This document shows positions 45,658 through 57,495 of a stretch of DNA of 64,000 nt, piece by piece. Origin of the DNA: Leishmania martiniquensis (taxonomy: Eukaryota; Euglenozoa; Kinetoplastea; Trypanosomatida; Trypanosomatidae); contig NC_090145.1 in NCBI RefSeq assembly GCF_017916325.1, forward strand, positions 212,501 to 276,500, read 5' to 3'. The position numbers and the translations under genes were made by a program. Every line of letters starts with the position of its first letter. Positions within the stretch are counted from its first letter, which is position 1. A model generated the notes under the pieces. It was not told where the DNA came from. It saw only the letters and a list, made by a program, of their open reading frames with translations, and did not search any database.

Positions 45658-46773
45658 GTGATCGGCGGCAGCGCTGACGGCGGTGGCCCCTCCTCCCCCC
45701 ACCCCTCCTTTACTTTGTTCATTCGCATTGTTTTTTACTCTTAAGTTAGTCGGAAAGTGCCTTATGTCTGTATTCCCGCTCTGGAGTGTGCGCCCTGCGC
45801 TGGGCTTCACCGACCGCGGCCTCCCCTCCCCCTCCTTTCTTTGCGCGTCCCCCTGAGCGGCGTCCTCTGTGGCGGGTGGCCGCGAGCACGGCGGTGGCCG
45901 GGTGTTGTGTCTGCCCCTCTGCATCACGCATGGCGCCTTGCGCGCCGGCACCCACGCCTGCACACACGCCCGCGCCCCTGCCCTCGCCCCACTCACGCCC
46001 CCTCCCCGCGACCACACGCTGCGCCCTACTGCGCGCGCAGCCTACGTGCGCCGCAAGAGCAACAGCAGCAGCAGCGCGGGAGACGGGAAGGTGAAGCCGT
46101 GCGGGGTGGACGTGCGCACTCCTCCCCCTCCCCCTCCCCCACTCTCCCCCATTCATTCCGTCTTTGCCTTCTCTTTCTCTGCTTTGGTGTGCCAGGCTGC
46201 CCTCCCTGTGCCGCCACCCCTCGCCACCCCACCCGCGTGCCGTCGGCGGCATCGGCGCGTGTGGGCACGCATGCGGGCGGCACGTCGGTCAGGCCCGCCC
46301 ATCCGTCAAAGTTCCACTCCTCATTCTCCGTGTCTTTCTCTCTTCTCCCCTCTGTCTGCCGCCGCCGTCCTCCGTTGCGTGCGTGATGTGCCCATTTCGT
46401 TATCGTCTGTTGTGTGCTCTTCGGTGCCTTCCCCTCCCGCCCTTCTCCTCCCCAGCTCCCGCGTGCGCGCAGTCGACGCCTCCGCTGCTGGAAAGGTTCC
46501 CGCCACCGCGCTGGCCGCAAGTGGTCCGCTACGCCCACCGCACGGCCTGCGGCCGACGTGCGCCAGCGCACCTGCATGCGCGCACACTCACATCCCCGCC
46601 AGCCTCCCCCCACCATCACCCTCGCACCCCCTCCCTCTCCTTCCCCCGCCCCCTTCCCCAGATCCGCGAACGCAGCCCCCCACCCCCAGCCCTCTCGCTC
46701 ACCCACATCCACGCGCACAAGCCCTCACCCTCGTACCAACCCAACTCTCTACGGCACCTGCGCCGGCACAGCC
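45658..46773. repeat. Array 2 spacer G-H
   Basis: 1.1-kb spacer forming a 2901-bp tandem unit with the gene. It begins with a short 3' flank containing T6 and CTTAAGTTAG, then CT- and C-rich blocks (notably 46120-46150), a CAG run near 46058-46075 and the gene leader. No relic gene was recognised. Confidence 0.8.
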
Positions 46774-48558
46774 ATGTCCCGCGACAGCAGCAGCACGCAC
46801 CGGCGCCACAGCGGCGCCTCGCTCCTGGCGCGCCTAGCCGCTGCCGGCGTCGCCGTCATTGTCGCTGTCGGTACCACCGTCGCGTGGGCGCACGCCGGTG
46901 CGACCCAGCACCACTGCATCCACGACAAGATGCAGGCCAGCGTGCTGCGCTCCGTTGCGGGCCAGCGCACAACCTCCGGCGCGGTGTCGGCGCTGGGCCT
47001 GCCCTACGCCACCGTCGGCGCCGCAAGCCGTGCTGCCGGCGTCGTGCGCGCCAAGGACTGGGGCAAGCTGCGCGTCACCGTCTCCGCCGAGGACCTCACC
47101 GACCCTCGGTACCACTGCGCTCACGCCGGGCAGCGCATCAACAACCACGCTGGCGGCGAGGTCATCTGCAAACAGGAGGACGTGCTGACGGACGAGAAGC
47201 GCGACATCCTCGTCAACTACCTCATCCCGCAGGCGGTGCAGCTGCACACGGAGCGGCTGAGCGTGCGGCAGGTGCAGGGCAGCTGGAAGGTCACCGGCAT
47301 GACAGACGAGGTCTGTGGCGACTTCAAGGTGCCGCCGGCGCACGTCACGCAGGGCGTCAGCAACACCGACTTCGTGCTCTACGTGGCCTCGGTGCCGAGC
47401 GAGCCGGGGGTGCTGGCGTGGGCCACGACCTGCCAGGTGTTCTATGACAACCAGCCCGCCGTGGGCGTCATGAACATCCCTGCGGCGAACATTGCGTCGC
47501 GCTACGACCAGGGCGTCACGCGTGTCGTGGCGCACGAGATGGCGCACGCGCTCGGCTTCAGCAGTACCTTCTTCAACAGCTCCGGGATGGTGCAGCGTGT
47601 CTCTGGCCTTCGCGGCAAGGACTTCGATGTTCCTGTGATCAACAGCAGCACGGTGGTGGCGAAGGCGCGCGAGCAGTACGGCTGCGACACCCTGGAGCAC
47701 ATGGAGGTGGAGGACCAGGGCGGTGCTGGCTCCGCCGGCTCGCACTTGAAGATGCGCAACGCCAAGGACGAGCTCATGGCGCCTGCCGCCAGCGCCGGGT
47801 ACTACACCGCCCTGACGATGGCCGTCTTCCAGGACCTCGGCTTCTACCGGCCGGACTTCAGCAAGGCGGAGACGATGCCGTGGGCCGAGAAGGTCGGCTG
47901 CGACTTCCTCACGAAGAAGTGCATGGAGGAGAACGTGACGCGGTGGCCGGAGATGTTCTGCAACCGATCAGAGAGGGAAATGCGGTGCACCTCTGACCGG
48001 CTCCGGCTCGGAACCTGCGGTGTAGCCGTCTATGAAGCGCCCATGCCGGTGTACTGGCAGTACTTCACCAACGCATCTCTGGGCGGCTACTCCGCCTTCC
48101 TGGACTACTGCCCCTTTGTTGCGGGGTACAGAGATGGGTCCTGCAACCAGGACCCGTTTGCCGCATCGGCCTCCCTGGCGCTCTTCAACGTTTTTTCTGA
48201 GTCGTCCCGCTGCATCGATGGAGACTTCAGGCCGAAGAACAGCACTGCGGTCGTCGGGTACTATGCCGGCATGTGCGCCAACGTGAAGTGCGACGCGGCC
48301 ACGCGCACGTACAGCGTGGGGGTGTACGGCAGCAGCGACTACCTCAACTGCACGCCTGGCAAAAGCGTCGCGCTGGCCACGATCAGCGGTGCCTTCGAGG
48401 ACGGCGGCTACATCACGTGCCCGCCGTACGTGGAGGTGTGCCAGGGCAATGCGCAAGGCGTCATCGAGAACGGCAACGCCGCTGCTGGTCGTCGTGGCAC
48501 GCTCGCCGCTGCGACGGCGCTGTTGCTTGCAGTGCTGCTCGCCGTCGCGTGCGCGTGA
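46774..48558 (+). CDS. GP63: Leishmanolysin (GP63/MSP, peptidase M8), array 2 copy H, GPI-type tail
   Basis: 594 aa, almost identical to copy G, with the same catalytic residues and GPI signal. It has FLDYC where G has FMDYC, and tail RRGTLAAA. The near identity with G over gene and spacer indicates a recent duplication or active homogenisation. Confidence 0.94.
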   Translation: MSRDSSSTHRRHSGASLLARLAAAGVAVIVAVGTTVAWAHAGATQHHCIHDKMQASVLRSVAGQRTTSGAVSALGLPYATVGAASRAAGVVRAKDWGKLRVTVSAEDLTDPRYHCAHAGQRINNHAGGEVICKQEDVLTDEKRDILVNYLIPQAVQLHTERLSVRQVQGSWKVTGMTDEVCGDFKVPPAHVTQGVSNTDFVLYVASVPSEPGVLAWATTCQVFYDNQPAVGVMNIPAANIASRYDQGVTRVVAHEMAHALGFSSTFFNSSGMVQRVSGLRGKDFDVPVINSSTVVAKAREQYGCDTLEHMEVEDQGGAGSAGSHLKMRNAKDELMAPAASAGYYTALTMAVFQDLGFYRPDFSKAETMPWAEKVGCDFLTKKCMEENVTRWPEMFCNRSEREMRCTSDRLRLGTCGVAVYEAPMPVYWQYFTNASLGGYSAFLDYCPFVAGYRDGSCNQDPFAASASLALFNVFSESSRCIDGDFRPKNSTAVVGYYAGMCANVKCDAATRTYSVGVYGSSDYLNCTPGKSVALATISGAFEDGGYITCPPYVEVCQGNAQGVIENGNAAAGRRGTLAAATALLLAVLLAVACA

Positions 48559-49672
48559 GTGATCGGCGGCAGCGCTGACGGCGGTGGCCCCTCCTCCCCC
48601 CACCCCTCCTTTACTTTGTTCATTCGCATTGTTTTTTACTCTTAAGTTAGTCGGAAAGTGCCTTATGTCTGTATTCCCGCTCTGGAGTGTGCGCCCTGCG
48701 CTGGGCTTCACCGACCGCGGCCTCCCCTCCCCCTCCTTTCTTTGCGCGTCCCCCTGAGCGGCGTCCTCTGTGGCGGGTGGCCGCGAGCACGGCGGTGGCC
48801 GGGTGTTGTGTCTGCCCCTCTGCATCACGCATGGCGCCTTGCGCGCCGGCACCCACGCCTGCACACACGCCCGCGCCCCTGCCCTCGCCCCACTCACGCC
48901 CCCTCCCCGCGACCACACGCTGCGCCCTACTGCGCGCGCAGCCTACGTGCGCCGCAAGAGCAACAGCAGCAGCAGCGCGGGAGACGGGAAGGTGAAGCCG
49001 TGCGGGGTGGACGTGCGCACTCCTCCCCCTCCCCCTCCCCCACTCTCCCCCATTCATTCCGTCTTTGCCTTCTCTTTCTCTGCTTTGGTGTGCCAGGCTG
49101 CCCTCCCTGTGCCGCCACCCTCGCCACCCCACCCGCGTGCCGTCGGCGGCATCGGCGCGTGTGGGCACGCATGCGGGCGGCACGTCGGTCAGGCCCGCCC
49201 ATCCGTCAAAGTTCCACTCCTCATTCTCCGTGTCTTTCTCTCTTCTCCCCTCTGTCTGCCGCCGCCGTCCTCCGTTGCGTGCGTGATGTGCCCATTTCGT
49301 TATCGTCTGTTGTGTGCTCTTCGGTGCCTTCCCCTCCCGCCCTTCTCCTCCCCAGCTCCCGCGTGCGCGCAGTCGACGCCTCCGCTGCTGGAAAGGTTCC
49401 CGCCACCGCGCTGGCCGCAAGTGGTCCGCTACGCCCACCGCACGGCCTGCGGCCGACGTGCGCCAGCGCACCTGCATGCGCGCACACTCACATCCCCGCC
49501 AGCCTCCCCCACCATCACCCTCGCACCCCCTCCCTCTCCTTCCCCCGCCCCCTTCCCCAGATCCGCGAACGCAGCCCCCCACCCCCAGCCCTCTCGCTCA
49601 CCCACATCCACGCGCACAAGCCCTCACCCTCGTACCAACCCAACTCTCTACGGCACCTGCGCCGGCACAGCC
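48559..49672. repeat. Array 2 spacer H-I
   Basis: Near-perfect copy of spacer G-H, two bases shorter through losses in C runs (near 49128 and 49507). Confidence 0.8.
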
Positions 49673-51454
49673 ATGTCCCGCGACAGCAGCAGCACGCACC
49701 GGCGCCACAGCGGCGCCTCGCTCCTGGCGCGCCTAGCCGCTGCCGGCGTCGCCGTCATTGTCGCTGTCGGTACCACCGTCGCGTGGGCGCACGCCGGTGC
49801 GACCCAGCACCACTGCATCCACGACAAGATGCAGGCCAGCGTGCTGCGCTCCGTTGCGGGCCAGCGCACAACCTCCGGCGCGGTGTCGGCGCTGGGCCTG
49901 CCCTACGCCACCGTCGGCGCCGCAAGCCGTGCTGCCGGCGTCGTGCGCGCCAAGGACTGGGGCAAGCTGCGCGTCACCGTCTCCGCCGAGGACCTCACCG
50001 ACCCTCGGTACCACTGCGCTCACGCCGGGCAGCGCATCAACAACCACGCTGGCGGCGAGGTCATCTGCAAACAGGAGGACGTGCTGACGGACGAGAAGCG
50101 CGACATCCTCGTCAACTACCTCATCCCGCAGGCGGTGCAGCTGCACACGGAGCGGCTGAGCGTGCGGCAGGTGCAGGGCAGCTGGAAGGTCACCGGCATG
50201 ACAGACGAGGTCTGTGGCGACTTCAAGGTGCCGCCGGCGCACGTCACGCAGGGCGTCAGCAACACCGACTTCGTGCTCTACGTGGCCTCGGTGCCGAGCG
50301 AGCCGGGGGTGCTGGCGTGGGCCACGACCTGCCAGGTGTTCTCTGACAACCAGCCCGCCGTGGGTGTCATGAACATCCCTGCGGCGTACATTGCGTCGCG
50401 CTACGACCAGTTCTCTACGCGCACCGTGACGCACGAGATGGCGCACGCGCTCGGCTTCAGCAGCATCTTCTTCAACAGCACCGGCATCTTGAACTACGTA
50501 CGCAACGTTCGCAGCAAGGACTTCGATGTTCCTGTGATCAACAGCAGCACGGTGGTGGCGAAGGCGCGCGAGCAGTACGGCTGCGACACCCTGGAGCACA
50601 TGGAGCTGGAGGACCAGGGCGGTGATGGCTCTGCTCTGTCGCACATTAAGATGCGCAACGCGCAGGACGAGCTCATGGCAGCTAGCGGGAGCGCCGGGTA
50701 CTACACCGCCCTGACGATGGCCGTCTTCCAGGACCTCAGCTTCTACCGGCCGGACTTCAGCAAGGCGGAGACGATGCCGTGGGCCGAGAAGGCCGGCTGC
50801 GACTTCCTCACGAAGAAGTGCATGGAGAAGAACGTCACGCGGTGGCCGGAGATGTTCTGCAATGAATCGGAGCGGAGGTTGCGGTGCCCCAGCAGCCGGC
50901 TCGACCTCGGCTATTGCACTATACGCCAACACGCAAACCTGCCGGAGTATTTTCGCTACTTTGAGAGTTGGACGCTGGCTGGGGACTCCGCCTTCATGGA
51001 CTACTGTCCCGTCGTGGAGGCCTTGTCTGACGGCGGCTGCGGACAGGAGCCCTCTAAGGTGGTGGCGGGCCTGCGTGCCTTCAACGTCTTCTCTGACGCG
51101 GCACGCTGCATTGACGGCGCCATAAAGGTGAAGGAAAGCGAGGGGGCCGCGAATTTGTATGCCGCCATGTGCGCCAACGTGAAGTGCGACGCGGCCACGC
51201 GCACGTACAGCGTCCAGGTGCACGGCAGCAGCGACTACCTCAACTGCACGCCTGGCAAAAGCGTCGCGCTGGCCACGATCAGCGGCACCTTCGAGGACGG
51301 CAGCTACATCATGTGCCCGCCGTACGTGGAGGTGTGCCAGGGCAATGCGCAAGGCGTCATCGAGAACGGCAACGTCGCTGCTGGTCGTCGTGGCACGCTC
51401 GCCGCTGCGACGGCGCTGTTGCTTGCAGTGCTGCTCGCCGTCGCGTGCGCGTGA
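49673..51454 (+). CDS. GP63: Leishmanolysin (GP63/MSP, peptidase M8), array 2 copy I, divergent C-terminal half
   Basis: 593 aa. Residues 1 to about 222 are identical to G/H. It then departs: [65 protein letters not shown], and an entirely different stretch around residues 395-495 ([58 protein letters not shown]). From [14 protein letters not shown] it returns to the array 2 sequence and ends in the GPI signal. Zinc ligands (His254, His258, His324), Glu255 and Met335 are intact and cysteines are conserved, so it is presumably active with altered surface loops. It probably represents the ancestral array 2 body that G and H have lost. Confidence 0.93.
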   Translation: MSRDSSSTHRRHSGASLLARLAAAGVAVIVAVGTTVAWAHAGATQHHCIHDKMQASVLRSVAGQRTTSGAVSALGLPYATVGAASRAAGVVRAKDWGKLRVTVSAEDLTDPRYHCAHAGQRINNHAGGEVICKQEDVLTDEKRDILVNYLIPQAVQLHTERLSVRQVQGSWKVTGMTDEVCGDFKVPPAHVTQGVSNTDFVLYVASVPSEPGVLAWATTCQVFSDNQPAVGVMNIPAAYIASRYDQFSTRTVTHEMAHALGFSSIFFNSTGILNYVRNVRSKDFDVPVINSSTVVAKAREQYGCDTLEHMELEDQGGDGSALSHIKMRNAQDELMAASGSAGYYTALTMAVFQDLSFYRPDFSKAETMPWAEKAGCDFLTKKCMEKNVTRWPEMFCNESERRLRCPSSRLDLGYCTIRQHANLPEYFRYFESWTLAGDSAFMDYCPVVEALSDGGCGQEPSKVVAGLRAFNVFSDAARCIDGAIKVKESEGAANLYAAMCANVKCDAATRTYSVQVHGSSDYLNCTPGKSVALATISGTFEDGSYIMCPPYVEVCQGNAQGVIENGNVAAGRRGTLAAATALLLAVLLAVACA

Positions 51455-53378
51455 GTGATCGGCGGCAGCGCTGACGGCGGTGGCCCCTCCTCCCCCCACC
51501 CCTCCTTTACTTTCTCTTCTCAGGCTCTCTTCCGCACTGCGCTATACACTCGCGGAGCCCTTCCCGCGCTGCTGGTAGGGTCGGAAAGTGCCTTATGTCT
51601 GTATTCCCGCTCTGGAGTGTGCGCCCTGCGCTGGGCTTCACCGACCGCGGCCTCCCCTCCCCCTCCTTTCTTTGCGCGTCCCCCTGAGCGGCGTCCTCTG
51701 TGGCGGGTGGCCGCGAGCACGGCGGTGGCCGGGTGTTGTGTCTGCCCCTCTGCATCACGCATGGCGCCTTGCGCGCCGGCACCCACGCCTGCACACACGC
51801 CCGCGCCCCTGCCCTCGCCCCACTCACCCCCTCCCCGCGACCACACGCTGCGCCCTACTGCGCGCGCAGCCTACGTGCGCCGCAAGAGCAACAGCAGCAG
51901 CAGCGCGGGAGACGGGAAGGTGAAGCCGTGCGGGGTGGACGTGCGCACTCCTCCCCCTCCCCCTCCCCCACTCTCCCCCATTCATTCTGTTTTTGCCTTC
52001 TCTTTTTCTGCTTTTATACCACGGCTGCCCTCGCTGTGCCGCCCTCACACCCCATCTGTTTTGTGTGCTGTTCTCTTCTCATCTCTGTTTGTGCTTTCCT
52101 TACGTTGGGCGCTTATCCTCACTCGGAGGGGGGACGGGGTGGCATGCGTGGAAGGGCGGTGCCGGGGCTGTGTGTGCGTGTGTGTGCTGAGGAGGGAGGC
52201 GAGGAGGGCGGTGCTGTCCCTCCCCTCGCTCGGCCGCCCGTGCGCTCCCTCGCAGCCTCCGCTGCCTACGCCATCCAGCCCTCCCCTCCCCCTTCTGTGT
52301 CTCTCTTCTACGCAGTCGCCCTTCGTCTGTGTGTGTGTTGGCGTCGAGCTCGCTGCCGTGCACTCCTCTGTGACCGACTTCGCTTAGTGCTTTGCCCATT
52401 TGTGTTCCCTTCGCCCTTTTCGTTTCCTCCCGTGCGAGCGACTGTCTGCCTGTGTGCGTGTGTGTCTCAGTGGGAGTGGATGGGTGGTCAGTGCGTGCCC
52501 CCACTCACGCACTCAGTCACACACACACGCACACAGACATATACATATATCAATTTACGAACAGCTTATATATGCATGTATGCTGAGACCTCTTCTTCAC
52601 TATTCTGTGGGCTGCAGAGAATGTGCCACGCCGCTGCCGCCGTGGCCCCGGCGCCGGTGCGGAGGCGCTGTCGCGTGCGGTGCGGCCTGGAGAGCTGCGG
52701 CTGGCACGCGGTCGCTGCCCCTCACCGAGTGACAGCCGCCCTCCCCACCTCGCCTTGACTGTCCCTTCTACCTGGCATGGTGGCCGCGGCCCGTCTCCCC
52801 CGCGCGCTCGCATTGGAAGGGCCACTCCGCGTCGTGCGCGGCAGCGCCGTGGGGCGTGCTGCTGGCCTCGTGGCGGTGCTAGTGTAGGGGCGGCAGCCGT
52901 CCGCGGGTGCTTGACGCGCGCGCGCGTGGGTGCTGCTGTGCCATGCAACGCTGAGGACGGCGATGTGAGTACTCGCCGAGTAACAGGGAGGCGCCCGCCG
53001 AACAGCGAAAACGAGAAAGCGATTCGATACAGCGCACTTGCCGAGAGCTGCCCATCGCCCACTCGAGTGTGGCCGCGAGCCCCTCGTTGCCCTGCGCCTT
53101 TGCGGCTGCCTCGTGGCACGGCTCCCCATCCATCGGCACGTGCGGCACACCAGCAGCGCGTGTGCGTGCGCCCCCATCCCTCGGCATGGTGTGCCCCCCT
53201 GCCCGATGCTTCGCACGCCCGCCCCTGACCGACCCCCACATGCGTACACCGGCACCTCCCCCTCTCTCGCCCCTGCGCCCTCCCTCCCCCACTCGCACAG
53301 ACACACACACAGGTATCGCACACACACCAGCGCACACCACTGCCTCCCGCCCTCCCCTGCACCCCCGCAGCCCTCCAC
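51455..53378. other. Spacer I-J
   Basis: It starts like the array 2 spacers, but 51514-51585 is replaced by unrelated sequence, so the proximal 3' UTR of copy I differs from that of G/H. Array 2 spacer homology resumes to about 52010 and then ends. The remainder (52300-53100) is the sequence to which the downstream 1.08-kb monomers are related. It includes (GT)n, a TA-rich patch at 52540-52580 and C-rich leader sequence before copy J. No gene is seen. Confidence 0.7.
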
Positions 53379-55142
53379 ATGTCGGCCAGCATCGCCCACG
53401 CCGCCGCGCGCCTGGTGTGCCTCGCGGCAGCCGCCGTCGCCATCGCGGTGTCGGCGGCTGCCGTGTGCGTGCAGGCTGCTGGGCACCGCTGCATCCACGA
53501 CGCTGTGCAGGACCTCGTGCTGAGGTCGGCGGCGCAGCAGGGCAGCGGCCCTGCCGCCTTGTCGGCGATGGGCCTGCCTCGCGTGTCCCTCGCCCCCAGC
53601 AACGACGCGGGCGCCGCCGGCCTCGCGGCGGCGAACAGCATGCCGACGAGCCCCCCGCGTGCCCGTGGCTGGGGGCCCATACGCATCCTCATCTCCTCCA
53701 AGGACCTCACGGACCCCACCCATTACTGCACACGTCCCGGTCAGGAGGTCAACAATCACCTCGGCGAAATGGTCTTTTGCACAGATGCGGACGTTCTGAC
53801 GCCCGAGAAGAAAGACATTCTTCTCAACGGTTACGTAAACTGGGCTGCGAGGACGCACAGTGACCGGCTGCAGGTGATGTGGATGGCGCAAACGTGGGAG
53901 GTAGGTGAAATGGCAGGGTCCATCTGCAGCACATTCATAGTGCCCCCGGAGCACCGCACGCCAGGTATCACCGGCAGAGACTTTGTGCTCTACGTCGGCT
54001 CGGCACCGACGGAGGGCGATGTTGAGGCGTGGGCCTCAGTGTGCCTAACCTTCGAAAATGGCCGCCCCGCCGTCGGTGTCATTAACATTCCTGCTACCAG
54101 CGTCACGACACGCAATGACAGGCATAAGAAGCGTACCGTGCTGCACGAGGTGGCACACGCGCTCGGCTTCACGCATACCGTTTTTGAGCACGCGCACATA
54201 TATCAACTTGTTGATGGCGGCCGCGGCAGGGGAATCAAAGTTCCAGCGATCGTCCACGCTATGGCGACCGCGATGACGCGCGCTCACTATGGCTGCCCAA
54301 CTGTGAAGCATCTGGAGCTGGAGAATATGGGGTCGTCAGTGTCGGGTAGCTCGCACCTCAAGATGCGCAACGCGCTGGAGGACCTCATGGCGCCCGTGAC
54401 AGGTGCCGGGCTCTACACAAACCTGACCCTGGCTGTCTTCGACAGCCTTGGCTACTATAAGGCAGACTTCAGCAAGGCGGAACCGATGCCGTGGGCCCTG
54501 AATGCCGGCTGCAACTTCCTCAACAAGAAGTGCATGGAGAACAACGTCACGCAGTGGCCGGGGATGTTCTGCAACGAGACTCTGTCGGAGCTGCGCTGCC
54601 CCAGCGACCGTCTCGCTCTCGGAACGTGTGGTATTGTCACCCACCGCATCTCGTTACCCACGCCATATCAGTACTTTTTTCAGTTGCCCAATGTAGGCGG
54701 CGGCATGAGCTTTATGGACTACTGCCCATATGTCACCTCCTATGCGAGTGCCTCCTGCATTCAAGACCCATCGAAGGTCCCAGGGCCGTATAAGGCCTTC
54801 AACATGTACACGCTCAACTCACGTTGCATCAGTGGGAACTTCAGACCGAAGGGTACACGCATCCCCGTCAAATTCTTCCGTGGCCTCTGTGCCGATGTGG
54901 ACTGCGACAGGAATAGGAAGGAGTACAAAATACAGGTGGCTGGCAGCAACAGACACGTCCCCTGCACACCGGGCGCGGTAATCGATCTCACCCTTCTGAG
55001 TACAGAATTTGAGGCGGGCGGCCGCCTTGTGTGCCCGGCGTTCATCGAGGTGTGCGCGGCGAACCTCCTGGCTGCCATCGGCTCCGATGCTGCGGAGGGG
55101 ACGAGCAACGACGCTGGGGACAGTGCGGCGCTTCAGCTGTAG
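53379..55142 (+). CDS. Divergent leishmanolysin-like protease (copy J), no membrane tail
   Basis: 587 aa peptidase M8 family member, clearly diverged from A-I over its whole length. A signal peptide (LVCLAAAAVAIAVSAAAVCV) and pro-region Cys38 are present. The zinc helix reads HEVAHALGF (His256, Glu257, His260), the third ligand is His326 in SSHLKM and the Met-turn is Met337, so it should be catalytically competent. Loops after the helix differ strongly (FEHAHIYQLVDGG, then KVPAIVHAMATAMTRAHYGC). It ends GDSAALQL with no hydrophobic tail. The stop TAG at 55140-55142 falls where copy A has a Trp codon, and the following codons resemble a decayed tail (see findings). Predicted to be secreted or luminal rather than surface-anchored. 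Confidence 0.9.
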   Translation: MSASIAHAAARLVCLAAAAVAIAVSAAAVCVQAAGHRCIHDAVQDLVLRSAAQQGSGPAALSAMGLPRVSLAPSNDAGAAGLAAANSMPTSPPRARGWGPIRILISSKDLTDPTHYCTRPGQEVNNHLGEMVFCTDADVLTPEKKDILLNGYVNWAARTHSDRLQVMWMAQTWEVGEMAGSICSTFIVPPEHRTPGITGRDFVLYVGSAPTEGDVEAWASVCLTFENGRPAVGVINIPATSVTTRNDRHKKRTVLHEVAHALGFTHTVFEHAHIYQLVDGGRGRGIKVPAIVHAMATAMTRAHYGCPTVKHLELENMGSSVSGSSHLKMRNALEDLMAPVTGAGLYTNLTLAVFDSLGYYKADFSKAEPMPWALNAGCNFLNKKCMENNVTQWPGMFCNETLSELRCPSDRLALGTCGIVTHRISLPTPYQYFFQLPNVGGGMSFMDYCPYVTSYASASCIQDPSKVPGPYKAFNMYTLNSRCISGNFRPKGTRIPVKFFRGLCADVDCDRNRKEYKIQVAGSNRHVPCTPGAVIDLTLLSTEFEAGGRLVCPAFIEVCAANLLAAIGSDAAEGTSNDAGDSAALQL

Positions 55143-55863
55143 CGTCGACAGGCGGCTGCATCGGTTACTGCACCGCTGACGCTGTCTCTAGCGGCAAACG
55201 TGTGGCGGCTGCCGCTCCCTGTCGGCTGACGGATGTACTGCTGCGAGCTCTTTGGACTCATGAGACGGGTCGAGACCGCCCGCTACGTCGAGGCGGGGAA
55301 GCTCGGCAACAGCGTGCGAGCAGGCACCGGCGCCGCGTCTGTGTAGCCCGCGCCCGCCTCAGCGCTCATCGGTGCCGACGTACGGCGGAGCGCGCAGCGC
55401 CCTCTGGCTTCTCTTGCCTCCTCTCTTTCTCCCGATCCGGCGCGTGGGTGATGAGGGCTGTGGCACGCGTTCGACTGCCCCTTTCCCCTCTTTTAGCCGT
55501 CGTTTTTTTCTATCGTATCCCGTGCGCCCTCGCGCGCACGTCATGCGGCTGAGTGCGACGGCCCCTGTTGATGCGAGTTACCATGGCACACGTCATCAGC
55601 CGTGTGCCGGTGCTCCCCTCGACGCCTCTCACTCTCCAGCCGCACAGACTGTAATGTTTCGCCTCTTGTCTCCAACTCGCCGCTGTGCTCACCCCTCTGC
55701 TGACAGTGTGCGGCACACGTGTGCGATCTCACGTGCGCCCTTTTTTCTCTGGCTCTGTTGTCATAACGCATCAACTTAACTGACGGGCGGTCGTAGCGGA
55801 CGGCGGAGCAATGGCGCGTGTCTGTGAGCCCCACGCTGGTCCAGCCCATCTGTATGCTCATTC
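55143..55863. other. 3' flank of copy J
   Basis: No gene. 55143-55229 appears to be the decayed remnant of a leishmanolysin tail-coding segment ending in TGA at 55227. The rest is unique sequence with pyrimidine tracts (55485-55515) up to the first monomer of the tandem array. Confidence 0.6.
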
Positions 55864-57495
55864 CCCTTCTCTCTCTCTCTCCCCCTCTTCCTCCTCTCTT
55901 CTTCGTGCGTGTGCGCGGGCGTGTGAATCTTTTTTGTCGCTTCGTTGGCGGTGGCGCTCTCCTCGGCCCCCCTCCGTCTGTGCGTCTGTGTCGGCCTCGA
56001 CGGCTGCCGCATCGCTGTCGGGCGGGGGAGTGCGATCGTCTCTCTTTTCCTCTGTTTTTGTGTGTTATTTGTGTGTGTGTGTGTACTCTTCGCCTTCGCG
56101 TTGTGTGCGCTCTGCTCGTTTGTGTTTTCTCCGCCCTCTTCGATCCTCTCGTGCCAGCGACTGTGTGTCTGCGTGTGTGTCTCTGTGTGTCTGTGCGGGC
56201 GGCGGGTGCCCACACGCACGCACACCACACGCATGCGTAAAGGTTGACCAACAAGCTCAGATCTCTTCGCTTCTCTCTCTTTGTGCCTGTACACGACGTG
56301 CCACGCCGCCGCCGCGATAGCCGCCGCGCGGACTGGCCAAGGACGGTGGGCACGCGGCATGCGCAGCTCCCCGAGTCACCCATCCTCCACTCCCCATCGC
56401 ACCCCTTCTCTCTCTGAAACGTCGACGAGGGACTCGGCATGCCTGAGGCGTGTGGGGGCGTGGAGCGCACACGAGCAGGCGTCCCTCCAGCCTGAGCGGC
56501 TACTCGGTGTGGGGGTGTGGAAGTGAGGGCATCCGGCAGCAAGGGCGGCGGATGCCGGTGTGAGCCGTCTCGCCCCCCCTCTCTGCTGCTGCCCCTCCCA
56601 ACCACCCTCGCTTGCGGTGCACCGTGCAGGGCTTTTGCCGCGGCCCGCCTTGCGCGACAGCGCAGTGAGGCGCGCTGTCGGCCGCGGCACGGTGTTGCTG
56701 TTGTGGCTGAAGCCGTGTGAGGGCGTGTGGGCGCGACAGACAGTATCCTCGGTGCTCCCCGCAGGCGTCTTGGTGTCGCGCCGCTGCCGGCCCAGGATGG
56801 TGATGTGCGGGCTCGTGACGCGACGGAGAGGTGCTGGCCGGGTGGCGTGCTGCCGCCGAGGGAGTTCAAGCCAACAAGGAAACGGGGAAAAGCGCGTCCC
56901 GGTGGAGGCCGTCTTCCCGCGTTGCCGGTGCGCGTGGGAGGGCGGCCCTTCTCTCTCTCTCCCCCTCTTCCTCCTCTCTTCTTCGTGCGTGTGCGCGGGC
57001 GTGTGAATCTTTTTTGTCGCTTCGTTGGCGGTGGCGCTCTCCTCGGCCCCCCTCCGTCTGTGCGTCTGTGTCGGCCTCGACGGCTGCCGCATCGCTGTCG
57101 GGCGGGGGAGTGCGATCGTCTCTCTTTTCCTCTGTTTTTGTGTGTCATTTGTGTGTGTGTGTGTACTCTTCGCCTTCGCGTTGTGTGCGTTCTGCTCGTT
57201 TGTGTTTTCTCCGCCCTCTTCGATCCTCTCGTGCCAGCGACTGTGTGTCTGCGTGTGTGTCTCTGTGTGTCTGTGCGGGCGGCGGGTGCCCACACGCACG
57301 CACACCACACGCATGCGTAAAGGTTGACCAACAAGCTCAGATCTCTTCGCTTCTCTCTCTTTGTGCCTGTACACGACGTGCCACGCCGCCGCCGCGATAG
57401 CCGCCGCGCGGACTGGCCAAGGACGGTGGGCACGCGGCATGCGCAGCTCCCCGAGTCACCCATCCTCCACTCCCCATCGCACCCCTTCTCTCTCT

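Noticed and set aside
48770..49672. N-terminal extension of the copy I frame (the frame opens about 300 codons upstream), and similar extensions of copies A-H
   Set aside because: These extensions translate pyrimidine-rich spacer and cross likely splice acceptors. They differ in length between otherwise identical copies because of homopolymer indels.
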